43,078 nt of DNA from Pseudomonadota bacterium (GTDB taxonomy: Bacteria > Bdellovibrionota > FAC87 > UBA2466). The stretch is taken from the NCBI GenBank assembly GCA_009927165.1, contig RFNO01000103.1, positions 1-43,078 of the forward strand, in the 5' to 3' direction. The position numbers and the translations under genes are program-made. This document shows, in pieces, positions 23,392 through 31,333 of this stretch (position 1 is its first letter; every line of letters begins with the position of its first letter). The notes below the pieces were generated by a model. The model made no database searches. It was not told where the DNA came from and worked only from the letters and a program-made list of their open reading frames with translations.

Positions 23392-25940
23392 TTAACGAGG
23401 ATGGAAGCGCGGTCTGAACCCACGCGGGTGATGTGAGAGCGCAAGAGTTCTCCCTTGGAGTTTGTCCACTTCAGGATGTATTGGCCTGGTTCTAGATTGA
23501 AAAAGGAAAATCCGGGGCGTTGTTTGGAAAGACAAAGCGGTTGTTTGCTCGGCACATCTCCAAAATGCACTGGGAAAGGTCCGTGCTCGGCTGAAAGGGT
23601 CTCACCTTTGATGTTTTCTAAGCTGACATAAACACAGCTCTGCATGTTATCGAAAAATCGGCTTTCGGCGCCCCCCAATATTTGTCCTTTTGCTGGATTG
23701 CTGGAAAGTTTAGCCATGCTCTCTCGCACTTCATCCAACAAATCTTTTTCGACCAGATAGAGAAGATGGTTTCGTTTGGTCTCCCGAGCACTCCAAGCGA
23801 CAGTAAACCAGGAAGTAGGATACCCTTGGCTCTCCACTTCGAGTGTCAAGACTCCGGGGGGTGCTTCAATCCCATCTAGCTGGAATTCTCCTAGTTCATT
23901 GGTGGTAACTTGGGCATTAGCGCCCACTACGCGCACTAAGCCAATGAGTCGCTGTTGTTTATAGGGATCAAAGAGCGTCCCGCGAAGAGATTTCTTACCG
24001 CCGCGACCCAACTCCAAGTAATAAGCCGACCCGGGGAGCGCTTCGATGAGCTCAAATGCAGCACTCTTAGCTTTAGCCACCGAACGAAAAGCAGGCTCTA
24101 CATTAAAAAATGCAAACAACCCGTTGGCAGAGGTTTGCCGCAGTTGTTTGTCCGGAAAGACATTGAAATAGAGAGCTCGACCATTTCTCCCCGAAAGAAA
24201 CACTTCTGCATCTGCTTGAGGAACTCGAGAGTCGGGATTAAAAATTCTGCCGAGAATCACAGCTTTAGAATCTTGCTGGGGAAGCTTGGTAAAGTAGTTC
24301 GTAATCGTGTCTACGTTGCTCTTAGGAACAAGATGGAGTGATACATACCCCGTCGTTTGAAAAGTCGGGACAATAGTCTGCGTTGGATAATATCCAGGCG
24401 CTTTCACTGACAGGAGAACCTCACTACTTGTCGGCATGGAGGGAATGCGGAAGTTTCCTTCGGAGTCTGAACGAAAAGTTCCCCACTGGGGCTGCCCCAC
24501 CACTTCGATTTCAGCGCCCCTTATGACTTTTACATTGCGATGATCGCCAGCGCTGGCCTCGAACACTGTTCCGGACAAGATCACATCTTTTTTAATGTGA
24601 GTTTCTGATCGCATGGCACCGTCTACGTGATCTTTTTTGAGATGAAATACAATCATTTCTCTGGTTGTTACTTCATTGAGAATTTTGGGGTAGGTCACTT
24701 GAGCCAGAGCAATGGGTGTATCTGGCTTGAAGAAACTGGCCACCAGCTCATAGCCGCCTTGGAAATCACGAGCATCTATTTCAAAATCTTTTTCCGGATA
24801 ACGGTAATCGATAAAAATGGCATCTTGAGGCTCTCGAGATCCCGCCTTTTGTAAATGAAGCTCAATATGTCCTTGAGACTGATTTATCCAGTCCTGAAGC
24901 TTTCGATCCAGGGTCAGCTTGCCAAACACTTTTCCCAAAGGCTCAGTACTTCGCAATTGGGATTCGACACCGGGAACAATATTCTGATTCGAGTTCTTTT
25001 CCTGGAGGGTTTGAGTAGTCACGGGAACCTGAGCAGGAATTTGGGGAGCAGCAAAATTTTGAATACTCTTTAAGAAGTCTTGGCCCTGCTGAATGAGCTC
25101 TTTAAAGTCAGAAATACTGGTAGGGGCTGCTTCAACAGGATTGAGCGAGGGCTCGTCTTGAGTGGGAACCTCTGCGACGGGTGTAGGTTCTTCTTCTGGT
25201 AAAGCGTCAGCCTGGGTCTGTTGGGGCAGGTCCTCGCGCGTCTCGTCCGGTTGCGGGACAGCGACTTGAATATTCAACTGTTCGGTTTCGTCTTGAGCGC
25301 TGGTTTCTTGGGCAAATTGAGTGTCTGTCGATGGGGCAGATACTGGCGCAACAATCTCCTCTCGAAGCTCAGGAACTTCAGACAGCTCCTTTAGAGCTTG
25401 GTGAAGGGGAGTAAAATCGTTTGCAACTAAAACACCTTCATAAACTGAAACCGGCATTTCTCGTGGAATGGACGAGTAAAGAGCGAAAGCAGGGTCCAAA
25501 GTTGTCTCCGATTCAAAAGGATCCAATCGGAATACTTCACCTTGCGGGGCCTCTTCCAACCCTACCGTTGCTACTTGGGAAAGCTGTTCTTCTTGAATTT
25601 GCTGAAGAGTTACTTGAATGGCAGCTACATAAAACTGATCTTGCTTGTTTCTTTTGTGCTGACGAACTTGTCGTTTAACTGGCGCAGGAGACTTGTGCGC
25701 TGAAATCTGCGGAAGTAACGGAAGATCCGGGATTTCGGGGAGCGATGGAGGCACAAATCCTTCGGGAGCTTCGGCCACCAGAACCTGTTCTTGAACCAGC
25801 TGTTTCTGAGGTGCTTTTTTGACCAGTGGTGAAGCTAACGGAAGCTTCAATTTGGCAGCCACAAACAGGCACACGACGAGCGTGATCGTGACTTGCTTAA
25901 AAGCTTGGTTTTTTCGATTGCGTTTTAGCACGACTTTCAC
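23388..25940 (-). CDS. membrane-anchored protein with carboxypeptidase-regulatory-like domains
   Basis: 850 residues. A short basic N-terminus and one hydrophobic segment (about 16-32, VTITLVVCLFVAAKL) suggest an uncleaved inner-membrane anchor. Residues about 45-330 are low-complexity, rich in Pro, Gln, Glu and Ala. After a beta-rich region (about 330-445) come at least three segments resembling carboxypeptidase-regulatory or prealbumin-like folds. These are about 450-540 (VILSGTVFEASAGD, SEGNFRIPSMPTSSEVLLSV), 555-625 (VILGRIFNPDSRVPQ, NGLFAFFNVEP) and 655-735 (SLRGTLFDPYKQQ, NELGEFQLDGIEAPPGVLTLEV). Such folds mediate adhesion or assembly outside the membrane. The exact function is unknown. 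GTG start; GGAAG lies directly upstream. It diverges from the AmgK-like gene across 132 bp. Confidence 0.75.
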   Translation of the reverse strand: MKVVLKRNRKNQAFKQVTITLVVCLFVAAKLKLPLASPLVKKAPQKQLVQEQVLVAEAPEGFVPPSLPEIPDLPLLPQISAHKSPAPVKRQVRQHKRNKQDQFYVAAIQVTLQQIQEEQLSQVATVGLEEAPQGEVFRLDPFESETTLDPAFALYSSIPREMPVSVYEGVLVANDFTPLHQALKELSEVPELREEIVAPVSAPSTDTQFAQETSAQDETEQLNIQVAVPQPDETREDLPQQTQADALPEEEPTPVAEVPTQDEPSLNPVEAAPTSISDFKELIQQGQDFLKSIQNFAAPQIPAQVPVTTQTLQEKNSNQNIVPGVESQLRSTEPLGKVFGKLTLDRKLQDWINQSQGHIELHLQKAGSREPQDAIFIDYRYPEKDFEIDARDFQGGYELVASFFKPDTPIALAQVTYPKILNEVTTREMIVFHLKKDHVDGAMRSETHIKKDVILSGTVFEASAGDHRNVKVIRGAEIEVVGQPQWGTFRSDSEGNFRIPSMPTSSEVLLSVKAPGYYPTQTIVPTFQTTGYVSLHLVPKSNVDTITNYFTKLPQQDSKAVILGRIFNPDSRVPQADAEVFLSGRNGRALYFNVFPDKQLRQTSANGLFAFFNVEPAFRSVAKAKSAAFELIEALPGSAYYLELGRGGKKSLRGTLFDPYKQQRLIGLVRVVGANAQVTTNELGEFQLDGIEAPPGVLTLEVESQGYPTSWFTVAWSARETKRNHLLYLVEKDLLDEVRESMAKLSSNPAKGQILGGAESRFFDNMQSCVYVSLENIKGETLSAEHGPFPVHFGDVPSKQPLCLSKQRPGFSFFNLEPGQYILKWTNSKGELLRSHITRVGSDRASILVN

Positions 25941-26072
25941 ACTTCCATGTGGAAAGAAAAGATGAGAGGAAGGACCTCTTTCAGTATAGTTTTCGGCAAA
26001 AAAAAATCCAGACTTAAATAAAATAAATTATTGAAAATACTGGCTATTCTGGATATTCTCGAAGGGCTACTC

Positions 26073-27095
26073 ATGACTATTCAGGCGTCTACCATTCAAA
26101 AATGGTTACTCAAGCAGGGCATCACCGAACCCGCTCAAGTGATCCATCTGTTAGGCGATGGGTCGAGCCGACAGTTTTTTAGGGTTCGGATCGCCGCAAA
26201 GGGCGCTCACTATATTCTTCTTTCAGACCCCTCTTGGACGCTGACCCAAGATTATCCCGCCCACCAACAAGCTCTAAAGAGTGCTCGCTTGCCGGTGCCT
26301 GCTTTTATCGCTATCGACCCTTCCGCTGGATTTCTGTTGATGGAAGATTTGGGCGACGAGCTCCTTCAGTCATTTATTGAAAAAAACCCCGACCAAAAAG
26401 AGCAGTGGCTGAAACAAGCTATCGAGTTGCTGGCGGACCTGCACGGAAAGCTTTATCCCGTTTCATCGACACTCCCCGTTTCGCAGCGTCGATTCGACCA
26501 ACAGAAATACTTTCAGGAACTTTTGTTCACGCTAGAGCATTTGAGAGAAAAGTATTTAGGACTCCCCGCAGTTCCTCAACAATCACTAGAGGAAGTACGA
26601 AAGTTCTGTGCAACTTTAGATCCGTTTAAGCCATGGGTATTTTGCCATCGAGACTATCACTGCCGAAACCTACTGGTTCATGGAAGTTCTTTGTGGATGA
26701 TTGATTTCCAAGATGCGCGACTTGGCCCCGTCACTTACGACTTGGCCAGCTTAGTTTATGATGCGTATGTTCCGCTTACGGATGAAGTACGCGGCCGGCT
26801 CATCAGCCACTACAAAAACCGGCTCTCTACTCATCCGCTGTTTAAAGAAATTTCGTGGAATAGTTTTGAACAGGAGTTGGGTCTGGTGGGTTATCAGCGT
26901 ACCCTCAAAGCAGCGGGTTCATTCGCTTCTTTTTTCAATCGCTTTAATAAATCAACCCATTTGCGTTACCTCGTTCCTGCCCTTCAAATGGCTAAAACAC
27001 TGGAGAAACAGTGGGGAATTGCTCCTGGGGTTGCAGCTGCATTTGAAATAGATAAAATGATAGGACTTCTTCATGAGTCAAAATCAAATCACTAA
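26073..27095 (+). CDS. AmgK-like sugar kinase (aminoglycoside phosphotransferase fold)
   Basis: 340 residues of the APH kinase fold. In AmgK this kind of enzyme phosphorylates MurNAc and GlcNAc at the anomeric carbon in a peptidoglycan-recycling shunt that bypasses GlcN-6-P. Visible parts are GDGSSRQFFRVRI (nucleotide loop), LLMEDLGDELL (hinge), the catalytic loop CHRDYHCRNLLV (Asp194) and metal-binding IDFQDARLGPVTYDLASLV (Asp211). ATG 26073 is chosen over an in-frame TTG at 26031 because GAAGGG lies 6 bp upstream. The last 23 bp overlap the nucleotidyltransferase, the arrangement expected of amgK-murU. General APH or choline-kinase-like activity remains possible. The link to MurNAc rests on neighbourhood and motif similarity. 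Confidence 0.82.
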   Translation: MTIQASTIQKWLLKQGITEPAQVIHLLGDGSSRQFFRVRIAAKGAHYILLSDPSWTLTQDYPAHQQALKSARLPVPAFIAIDPSAGFLLMEDLGDELLQSFIEKNPDQKEQWLKQAIELLADLHGKLYPVSSTLPVSQRRFDQQKYFQELLFTLEHLREKYLGLPAVPQQSLEEVRKFCATLDPFKPWVFCHRDYHCRNLLVHGSSLWMIDFQDARLGPVTYDLASLVYDAYVPLTDEVRGRLISHYKNRLSTHPLFKEISWNSFEQELGLVGYQRTLKAAGSFASFFNRFNKSTHLRYLVPALQMAKTLEKQWGIAPGVAAAFEIDKMIGLLHESKSNH

Positions 27096-28131
27096 AGGCA
27101 TGATTTTGGGCGCGGGACTGGGAACCCGTCTGCTACCTATCACCGAAAGATTTCCAAAACCGTTAGTTCCGGTTTTAAATTTGGCAAACTTGCTTCACAC
27201 CGTGGCTTTGTTTCGGCGAAATGGAATCCATGAGATCGTAGTTAATTTATTTCATCTTCCTGAGCGTATCGAAGAGTTTGTAAAAGAGTTTGAACACACT
27301 CACTTTCACCTCGCTTTCTCAAAAGAAAGCACTCTTTTAGGAACAGGGGGTGGAGTGAAACACGCTGAAGCTTTTTTTCAGAGAAAGCCCTTTGTGCTCG
27401 CTAATTGTGATTTTATTTCTAACTTGAATATTGAAGCGCTTATCCAGTTTCATTTAGCCAATAAATCTTGGGCCACCATGGCGCTGATGCAAGATGCAGA
27501 ACGACAAAAGCTATACTCGTCCGTTGGCGTAGACGAAAAGTTCCAAATTTGCTCGTTACCCAAAAAGAGGACTCACGAGCCCACTCGGACAGGAATTTTT
27601 ACGGGGGTTCATGTCCTAGATCCGGAAATTTTCTCTTTTCTCGAAGATCGGCCCAGTGGAATTAATGAAATTCTCTATCCCGCTCTCATGGAAAAACACC
27701 CGGAGCGCGCTCGAGGATTCTTTGTAGACAATGCTTTTTGGTTCGACACTGGGGATATGCCGGCGCTGTGGCAGTCCAGCATGCGTCTTCTCGACTTGTT
27801 ATCCGATAAAAGTAGCGGTCTTTTGTCTGCCCTTTGCAGTTATGGACCTGCTTATCAAGAGTGCGCACCTGGAATTTGGATTACACAAAAAACTCAGATC
27901 CCTTCCACAGTAAAAGTAACAGGCCCCGTCATGATAGGGGAAGGGTGTTCCTTTGAATCGGGAGTAGTGGTTGGTCCGCATGCCGTTATTGGAAACGGCG
28001 TAACTCTTTCTAAGAACTGCCGAGTACAAAACTCAGTGGTGCTGTCATCCACTACAGTACCCGCAGAAAAACGCCTTTCAGGAATTATCTTTTTTGAAGG
28101 GCGCGAATATCGCGCCCAAACACTTGGATAA
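27073..28131 (+). CDS. MurU-like sugar-1-phosphate nucleotidyltransferase with C-terminal beta-helix
   Basis: 352 residues. The N-terminal 225 or so form a nucleotidyltransferase: MILGAGLGTRLLPITERFPKPLVPV (residues 10-34, with the GLGTR loop and the KP lysine), LLGTGGGVKHA and FVLANCDFISNLN (metal-binding Asp). In MurU this domain joins MurNAc-1-P to UMP, giving UDP-MurNAc directly. Unlike the compact known MurU (roughly 220 residues), this protein continues with about 110 residues that include hexapeptide-repeat-like turns (GPVMIGEGCSFESGVVVGPHAVIGNGVTL), a left-handed beta-helix of the type seen in GlmU and GDP-mannose pyrophosphorylases. Thus GMP or other NMP transfer cannot be excluded. 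It overlaps the AmgK-like gene and ends 1 bp before a convergent gene. Confidence 0.8.
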   Translation: MSQNQITKGMILGAGLGTRLLPITERFPKPLVPVLNLANLLHTVALFRRNGIHEIVVNLFHLPERIEEFVKEFEHTHFHLAFSKESTLLGTGGGVKHAEAFFQRKPFVLANCDFISNLNIEALIQFHLANKSWATMALMQDAERQKLYSSVGVDEKFQICSLPKKRTHEPTRTGIFTGVHVLDPEIFSFLEDRPSGINEILYPALMEKHPERARGFFVDNAFWFDTGDMPALWQSSMRLLDLLSDKSSGLLSALCSYGPAYQECAPGIWITQKTQIPSTVKVTGPVMIGEGCSFESGVVVGPHAVIGNGVTLSKNCRVQNSVVLSSTTVPAEKRLSGIIFFEGREYRAQTLG

Positions 28132-28132
28132 A

Positions 28133-29638
28133 CTAGCGAGTAACAGGCGCTCCAGGTGAGCGGTACCCTGCTGATCGACCTACTGATCTTCCGCGGCTCA
28201 TGAATCTACGCGAAGCAGATCCTCTTGCCCCTCGGAAAGGAGTTCGATTCCGAATGTTGTTAATATTACTGGTACCCATGTTCTGATTCATCATCATTTG
28301 GTTTTGCATTTGGGCCTGCATTAACTGCTGCTGCATTTTGGCCATTTCCATGAGGGCCTGAGTTTGTGCAGCATTAGCAGCTGCATTCGGATTTTGTGCG
28401 GGCTGCCTCGCAGCCAGGAGTTCCGCCGGAATTGGCTGAGCAACTGGAGGTTGCATCATGGCCGCATAAGGAAACGGCGGCATCTGCTGTTGTGGATATT
28501 GTTGCTGTTGGGGCGGATACTGTTGTTGTGATTGTGGCTGTGGGCTCACGCTCACTGGAGGAAATTGAAACGACCGACTATTGTCTCGCTGAGGTGAACC
28601 TCCGATTTCATTGGGTCGCACAGCATCTTGTCGAGCTCGGATGAGTTCATTAATCAATTGTTGTTCGAAGTCTGAAGGACCTCCATTCAAACCATTATCA
28701 ATCCCAGGACCACCCGTAATTGGGGTGCCTTGGCTGATTACAGGAGGAAGTTGGGGGTTAACGGGTTGGCCTTGTACTGGTCCACCGCCACCGGAAGCAT
28801 CTGCTGTCGCATTTCCATTCCCCGTGGGAGGAGCGGGATCGTGATCAGGAGCAGTGGCCGAAGATTGATCGTCATCAACCGTGGAAGCATTCTGATCCGC
28901 AGCGATCGTTACTTTTTCATCCAGCGCACACGCATTGGCTTCTTCAAGCTTCGTTTCTTTTGAATATTTTTCAAAAGCCACAATCTCTTTTTCTACTTGA
29001 GCATCTTTGGAATATTCAGGCTTTCCATCTTTGTCTTTTTTGAGTGTGCAAATTTCGGAAATGCTTTCGATGGCACCCAGAAGGGCTGCATCTGCCTTGG
29101 CAAATTTATCTTTGTACTTTTCAAGCTCCGAGGCTTTTTTAGTCAAAAAAGCTTTCATGGGCTCGTGATAACGAAGAGCTGCTTCAAGGCCCACAATTTT
29201 CTTTTGTTTTTTACTAATATCATCAAGAGAGTCTTTGTTGGCGGCTTCTAAATGGAGTTTATCAATGTAGCTATCAATGAAGCCTTTGAATTTTTTATTA
29301 GCTTCATCATCACACTTGTCCATTTCGGTCCGATAGTTCTTCAGAGATTCCAATTGATGTAGGAGTTTCTCCACTTTTTCATCTTCGGTAAGGTTTCCGG
29401 TGCCGCAGGAAATAACGGTCGGCTTTCCAGATTCTTTCGTGTTTAAAGCTTCAATCAGTTCTGCATAGCGACCTGGTAATTTCGGAATCGAAGGCGCTTC
29501 GACAGCGTCCCGGCTTGTGGCTCCCTTAGTAGCAGGAGCTTTTTGTGAGTGATCTCCTTTTTCAGCCCAAGCTAATAATCCCCAGGATTGAAGGCTCACT
29601 ACTACGATCGCTGCCACTGTCGCTTTTTGAATTTTCAT
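28133..29638 (-). CDS. exported coiled-coil protein with Gln/Pro-rich and Arg/Gly/Ser-rich tail
   Basis: 501 residues, not recognised. A signal peptide (MKIQKATVAAIVVVSL, ending LLAWA) is followed by a charged helical region (about 55-235) with cysteines in VISCGTG, DKCDDE, ISEICTL and EANACAL. A disordered tract (about 245-350) comes next, then PQPQSQQQYPPQQQQYPQQ (about 355-380), a Met/Gln-rich run (QMQNQMMMNQN) and a basic end with RGRSVGRSAGYRS. ATG 29638 is favoured over the upstream in-frame GTG 29650 because GTGGGGAAG gives a good Shine-Dalgarno. The Q/P segment is encoded by tandem CAA/CAG and CCN triplets that could vary in length. Secreted structural, adhesive or surface protein is a guess. 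Confidence 0.7.
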   Translation of the reverse strand: MKIQKATVAAIVVVSLQSWGLLAWAEKGDHSQKAPATKGATSRDAVEAPSIPKLPGRYAELIEALNTKESGKPTVISCGTGNLTEDEKVEKLLHQLESLKNYRTEMDKCDDEANKKFKGFIDSYIDKLHLEAANKDSLDDISKKQKKIVGLEAALRYHEPMKAFLTKKASELEKYKDKFAKADAALLGAIESISEICTLKKDKDGKPEYSKDAQVEKEIVAFEKYSKETKLEEANACALDEKVTIAADQNASTVDDDQSSATAPDHDPAPPTGNGNATADASGGGGPVQGQPVNPQLPPVISQGTPITGGPGIDNGLNGGPSDFEQQLINELIRARQDAVRPNEIGGSPQRDNSRSFQFPPVSVSPQPQSQQQYPPQQQQYPQQQMPPFPYAAMMQPPVAQPIPAELLAARQPAQNPNAAANAAQTQALMEMAKMQQQLMQAQMQNQMMMNQNMGTSNINNIRNRTPFRGARGSASRRFMSRGRSVGRSAGYRSPGAPVTR

Positions 29639-29848
29639 TTTCTTCCCCACTTTAAAACCCTTAAACGGTACGGCGAGCCAGAGAGATTAATCCCTTGCTC
29701 AGCAAATACACGCATTGCTTATTTTCGGTGTAAGAGTGCAAACGCTATTCCAGAAGACCGCTTGTGGAGGAACTTCGCTGTAGACTTTCGGTGGCCCTCC
29801 GTAGACTACACGTGCTCGCTGTTAGGAATGTGGCAAAAGCGGCAAAGG

Positions 29849-29899
29849 CCCTGTCAGGTTTCTGTACAGGGTTGGGGAATACTCTTAAGTATCTAAGAG
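29849..29899. promoter_or_regulatory. hairpin and inverted-repeat cluster with shared 15-mer
   Basis: CCCTGT-CAG (29849-29857) pairs with CTG-ACAGGG (29862-29871, one bulged T). Next to it GAATACTCTTAAGTA (29877-29891) contains ATACT/AGTAT, and CTCTTA (29882-29887) pairs with TAAGAG (29894-29899) at a 6-base spacing. The same 15-mer occurs at 39012-39026, also upstream of a plus-strand gene and also beside an inverted repeat. Operator function is an inference. Confidence 0.35.
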
Positions 29900-30091
29900 C
29901 TGGGGGACTTTTGAGGTTTTTAGGATTTCAGAATACAAAAAGTCGCAGAAACCGCCTATTTCCGAGGGAAGACTCCATCGAGGGGAAGGGCAAGGGGCTT
30001 CAGAAATGGCTTTGGAGCCCAGCGTCTAACTTGCCAATGATTACAGTAACTTATATGATAGAAGCCAAGAGGGGGCCTGTGGGGTGTTGGT

Positions 30092-30120
30092 TTGACCTTC
30101 TTGGTGCCTTATGTCATAAA
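30092..30120 (+). promoter_or_regulatory. candidate sigma-70 promoter for the diiron/ferredoxin operon
   Basis: TTGACC (30092-30097), a 17-bp spacer and CATAAA (30115-30120) match the -35 in 5/6 and the -10 in 4/6 positions. Transcription from about 30127 would leave a 13-nt leader carrying GGGG before ATG 30140. This also argues against translation from the in-frame TTG at 30092. Confidence 0.45.
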
Positions 30121-30139
30121 CTTGCCTTTGGGGAAAACC

Positions 30140-31069
30140 ATGGACGAACTGATTCTTAATACGGGGGATATCAACACAAAAACTCCCTCGGGTGCATCTG
30201 GATTTTTGCTGCAAAACAACCCGGAACTCCAGAAGTTATTTTTTACACCCACTGAAAACCAAGATCCTCGAGTGAATGACGCAAAAATTCGTCGGCTCTA
30301 CATGCAAGCGGCTTCCCAACAGTGGTATGCCCCTCAACGAATTAATTTTGATCAAGCCATTAACCTCGATGAACAGAGCCTGAAAATTTGGCAAAAATTC
30401 ATTACGATTTTCTACACGCTGGAGAAAATGGGTCTGAATGTCATTCAGAACATGATGGCCAAAGCAGTACGAAAATATAAAAGCGAAGAAATGGCTTTTT
30501 ATCTTTCAGCCCAAACCTTTGATGAAGCAAGACACGTGTTTGCTATTGAAGCTTACTTGAGAAAACTGGGAGCTCCGCCCAAGTACCAGTGGCGTTATCA
30601 TGTGTTGGGGCAAGCAGCTTCGATGGGAGCTTTTCGAGTAGAGAACTGGATGTTTTCTACACTGTTCTCGGAAAATTTTGCGTCTACTTTTATTCGAAGA
30701 GCTCGACAAGCTAATATTGATCCCATTGGTAATGAACTCTGCAAGTACTTATTAGTTGATGAAAGTCGCCACTTGCACTTTTTGCATATCGTTTTGCCCG
30801 ATGTGATGGACCGACTCTCGATGTTTGGGAAAGCTTATGTTAAGGGGGCTCAGTATTTCATCATGCGATTTAGCGAAGCTGTATTGCGAAGCATGGAAGC
30901 AGAAGCGGCTTTTGTGGGGCTCGACCGAAAAGCAATGATGGAAGAAATTTTTGAAAACGTGGAAAAGGGATACGAAAGTTTTGGAGTGAGCAGAAAGTTT
31001 TTGTGGTTCCCCAAAATTTATCCCACTAAGATTACTCCCTCACAGAGGATAGTGGCTTCTCATTTATAA
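30140..31069 (+). CDS. ferritin-like diiron protein (R2-like oxidase or N-oxygenase type)
   Basis: 309 residues, soluble, no signal peptide. The protein is nearly all helical and has the diiron ligand pattern of the ferritin/R2 superfamily. Glu95 is in FYTLEKMG, ExxH is at 129-132 in TFDEARHVFAIE, a candidate third Glu is at 178 (or 169), and a second ExxH is at 208-211 in LLVDESRHLHFLH. The spacing (34 residues, then about 79 between ExxH motifs) differs from catalytic R2 subunits, and no R1 gene is nearby. A ligand-binding oxidase, AurF-like N-oxygenase or desaturase-like role is more likely than deoxyribonucleotide synthesis. ATG 30140 is set by the GGGG upstream and the candidate promoter. 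A ferredoxin gene follows 2 bp later, a likely electron donor. Confidence 0.72.
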   Translation: MDELILNTGDINTKTPSGASGFLLQNNPELQKLFFTPTENQDPRVNDAKIRRLYMQAASQQWYAPQRINFDQAINLDEQSLKIWQKFITIFYTLEKMGLNVIQNMMAKAVRKYKSEEMAFYLSAQTFDEARHVFAIEAYLRKLGAPPKYQWRYHVLGQAASMGAFRVENWMFSTLFSENFASTFIRRARQANIDPIGNELCKYLLVDESRHLHFLHIVLPDVMDRLSMFGKAYVKGAQYFIMRFSEAVLRSMEAEAAFVGLDRKAMMEEIFENVEKGYESFGVSRKFLWFPKIYPTKITPSQRIVASHL

Positions 31070-31071
31070 TT

Positions 31072-31305
31072 ATGGCAGACTGGAAAGATGCTTATGAAGA
31101 AAATGTTCCCGGCAAATGGTACGTGGATAAAAAGTGTATCCTCTGCTGTGTCTGTGCCGAAGCCGCACCCAAGAATTTCAAAGAAGCCGCTAGTGGCGAT
31201 CACGACTATGTCTTTAAGCAGCCCGAAACCTCAGAAGAAATCCTCCAGTGCGAAGAAGCGATGGCAGCTTGCCCAGTAGAAGCCATCGGCAACGACCGTC
31301 CGTAA
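31072..31305 (+). CDS. small single-cluster ferredoxin
   Basis: 77 residues. The cysteine pattern KCILCCVCAEAAPKNF (CX2C plus CX2C sharing the run at about residues 22-28) with a distant EAMAACPVEAIG resembles monocluster [4Fe-4S] (or [3Fe-4S]) bacterial ferredoxins, whose fourth ligand is in the C-terminal CP motif. The extra Cys within CILCCVC is unusual. It starts 2 bp after the diiron gene, without an independent Shine-Dalgarno close to the ATG, so it is probably translated by coupling. The expected job is to supply electrons to the diiron protein. The gene ends near a convergent gene. Confidence 0.85.
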   Translation: MADWKDAYEENVPGKWYVDKKCILCCVCAEAAPKNFKEAASGDHDYVFKQPETSEEILQCEEAMAACPVEAIGNDRP

Positions 31306-31321
31306 CTACCAAAAGGTACGG
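31300..31321. terminator. weak hairpin between convergent genes
   Basis: CCGTA (31300-31304) can pair with TACGG (31317-31321), with TACC/GGTA inside as an alternative stem around AAAA. No long T-tract follows on either strand, so a bidirectional terminator is only possible. Confidence 0.25.
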
Positions 31322-31333
31322 CCTTACTTTGGG

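Larger units (their letters stand above)
29639..30139 (+). other. 501-bp intergenic region between divergent genes
   Basis: No convincing gene. An open frame at 29764-30159 (TTG-like weak start, no Shine-Dalgarno, unusual composition, overlapping the next gene) looks spurious. The region does hold inverted repeats at 29849-29899 and a promoter candidate at 30092-30120. No tmRNA, RNase P, SRP or 6S signature was recognised. It may carry regulatory sites for both divergent genes or an unrecognised small RNA. Confidence 0.5.

Noticed and set aside
30092-30139. In-frame TTG start extending the diiron protein by 16 residues
   Set aside because: Coincides with the -35 of the promoter candidate and lacks a Shine-Dalgarno; ATG 30140 has GGGG upstream.
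29764-30159. Open frame of 131 codons before the diiron gene
   Set aside because: No Shine-Dalgarno, basic/low-information composition, overlaps the better supported start at 30140.
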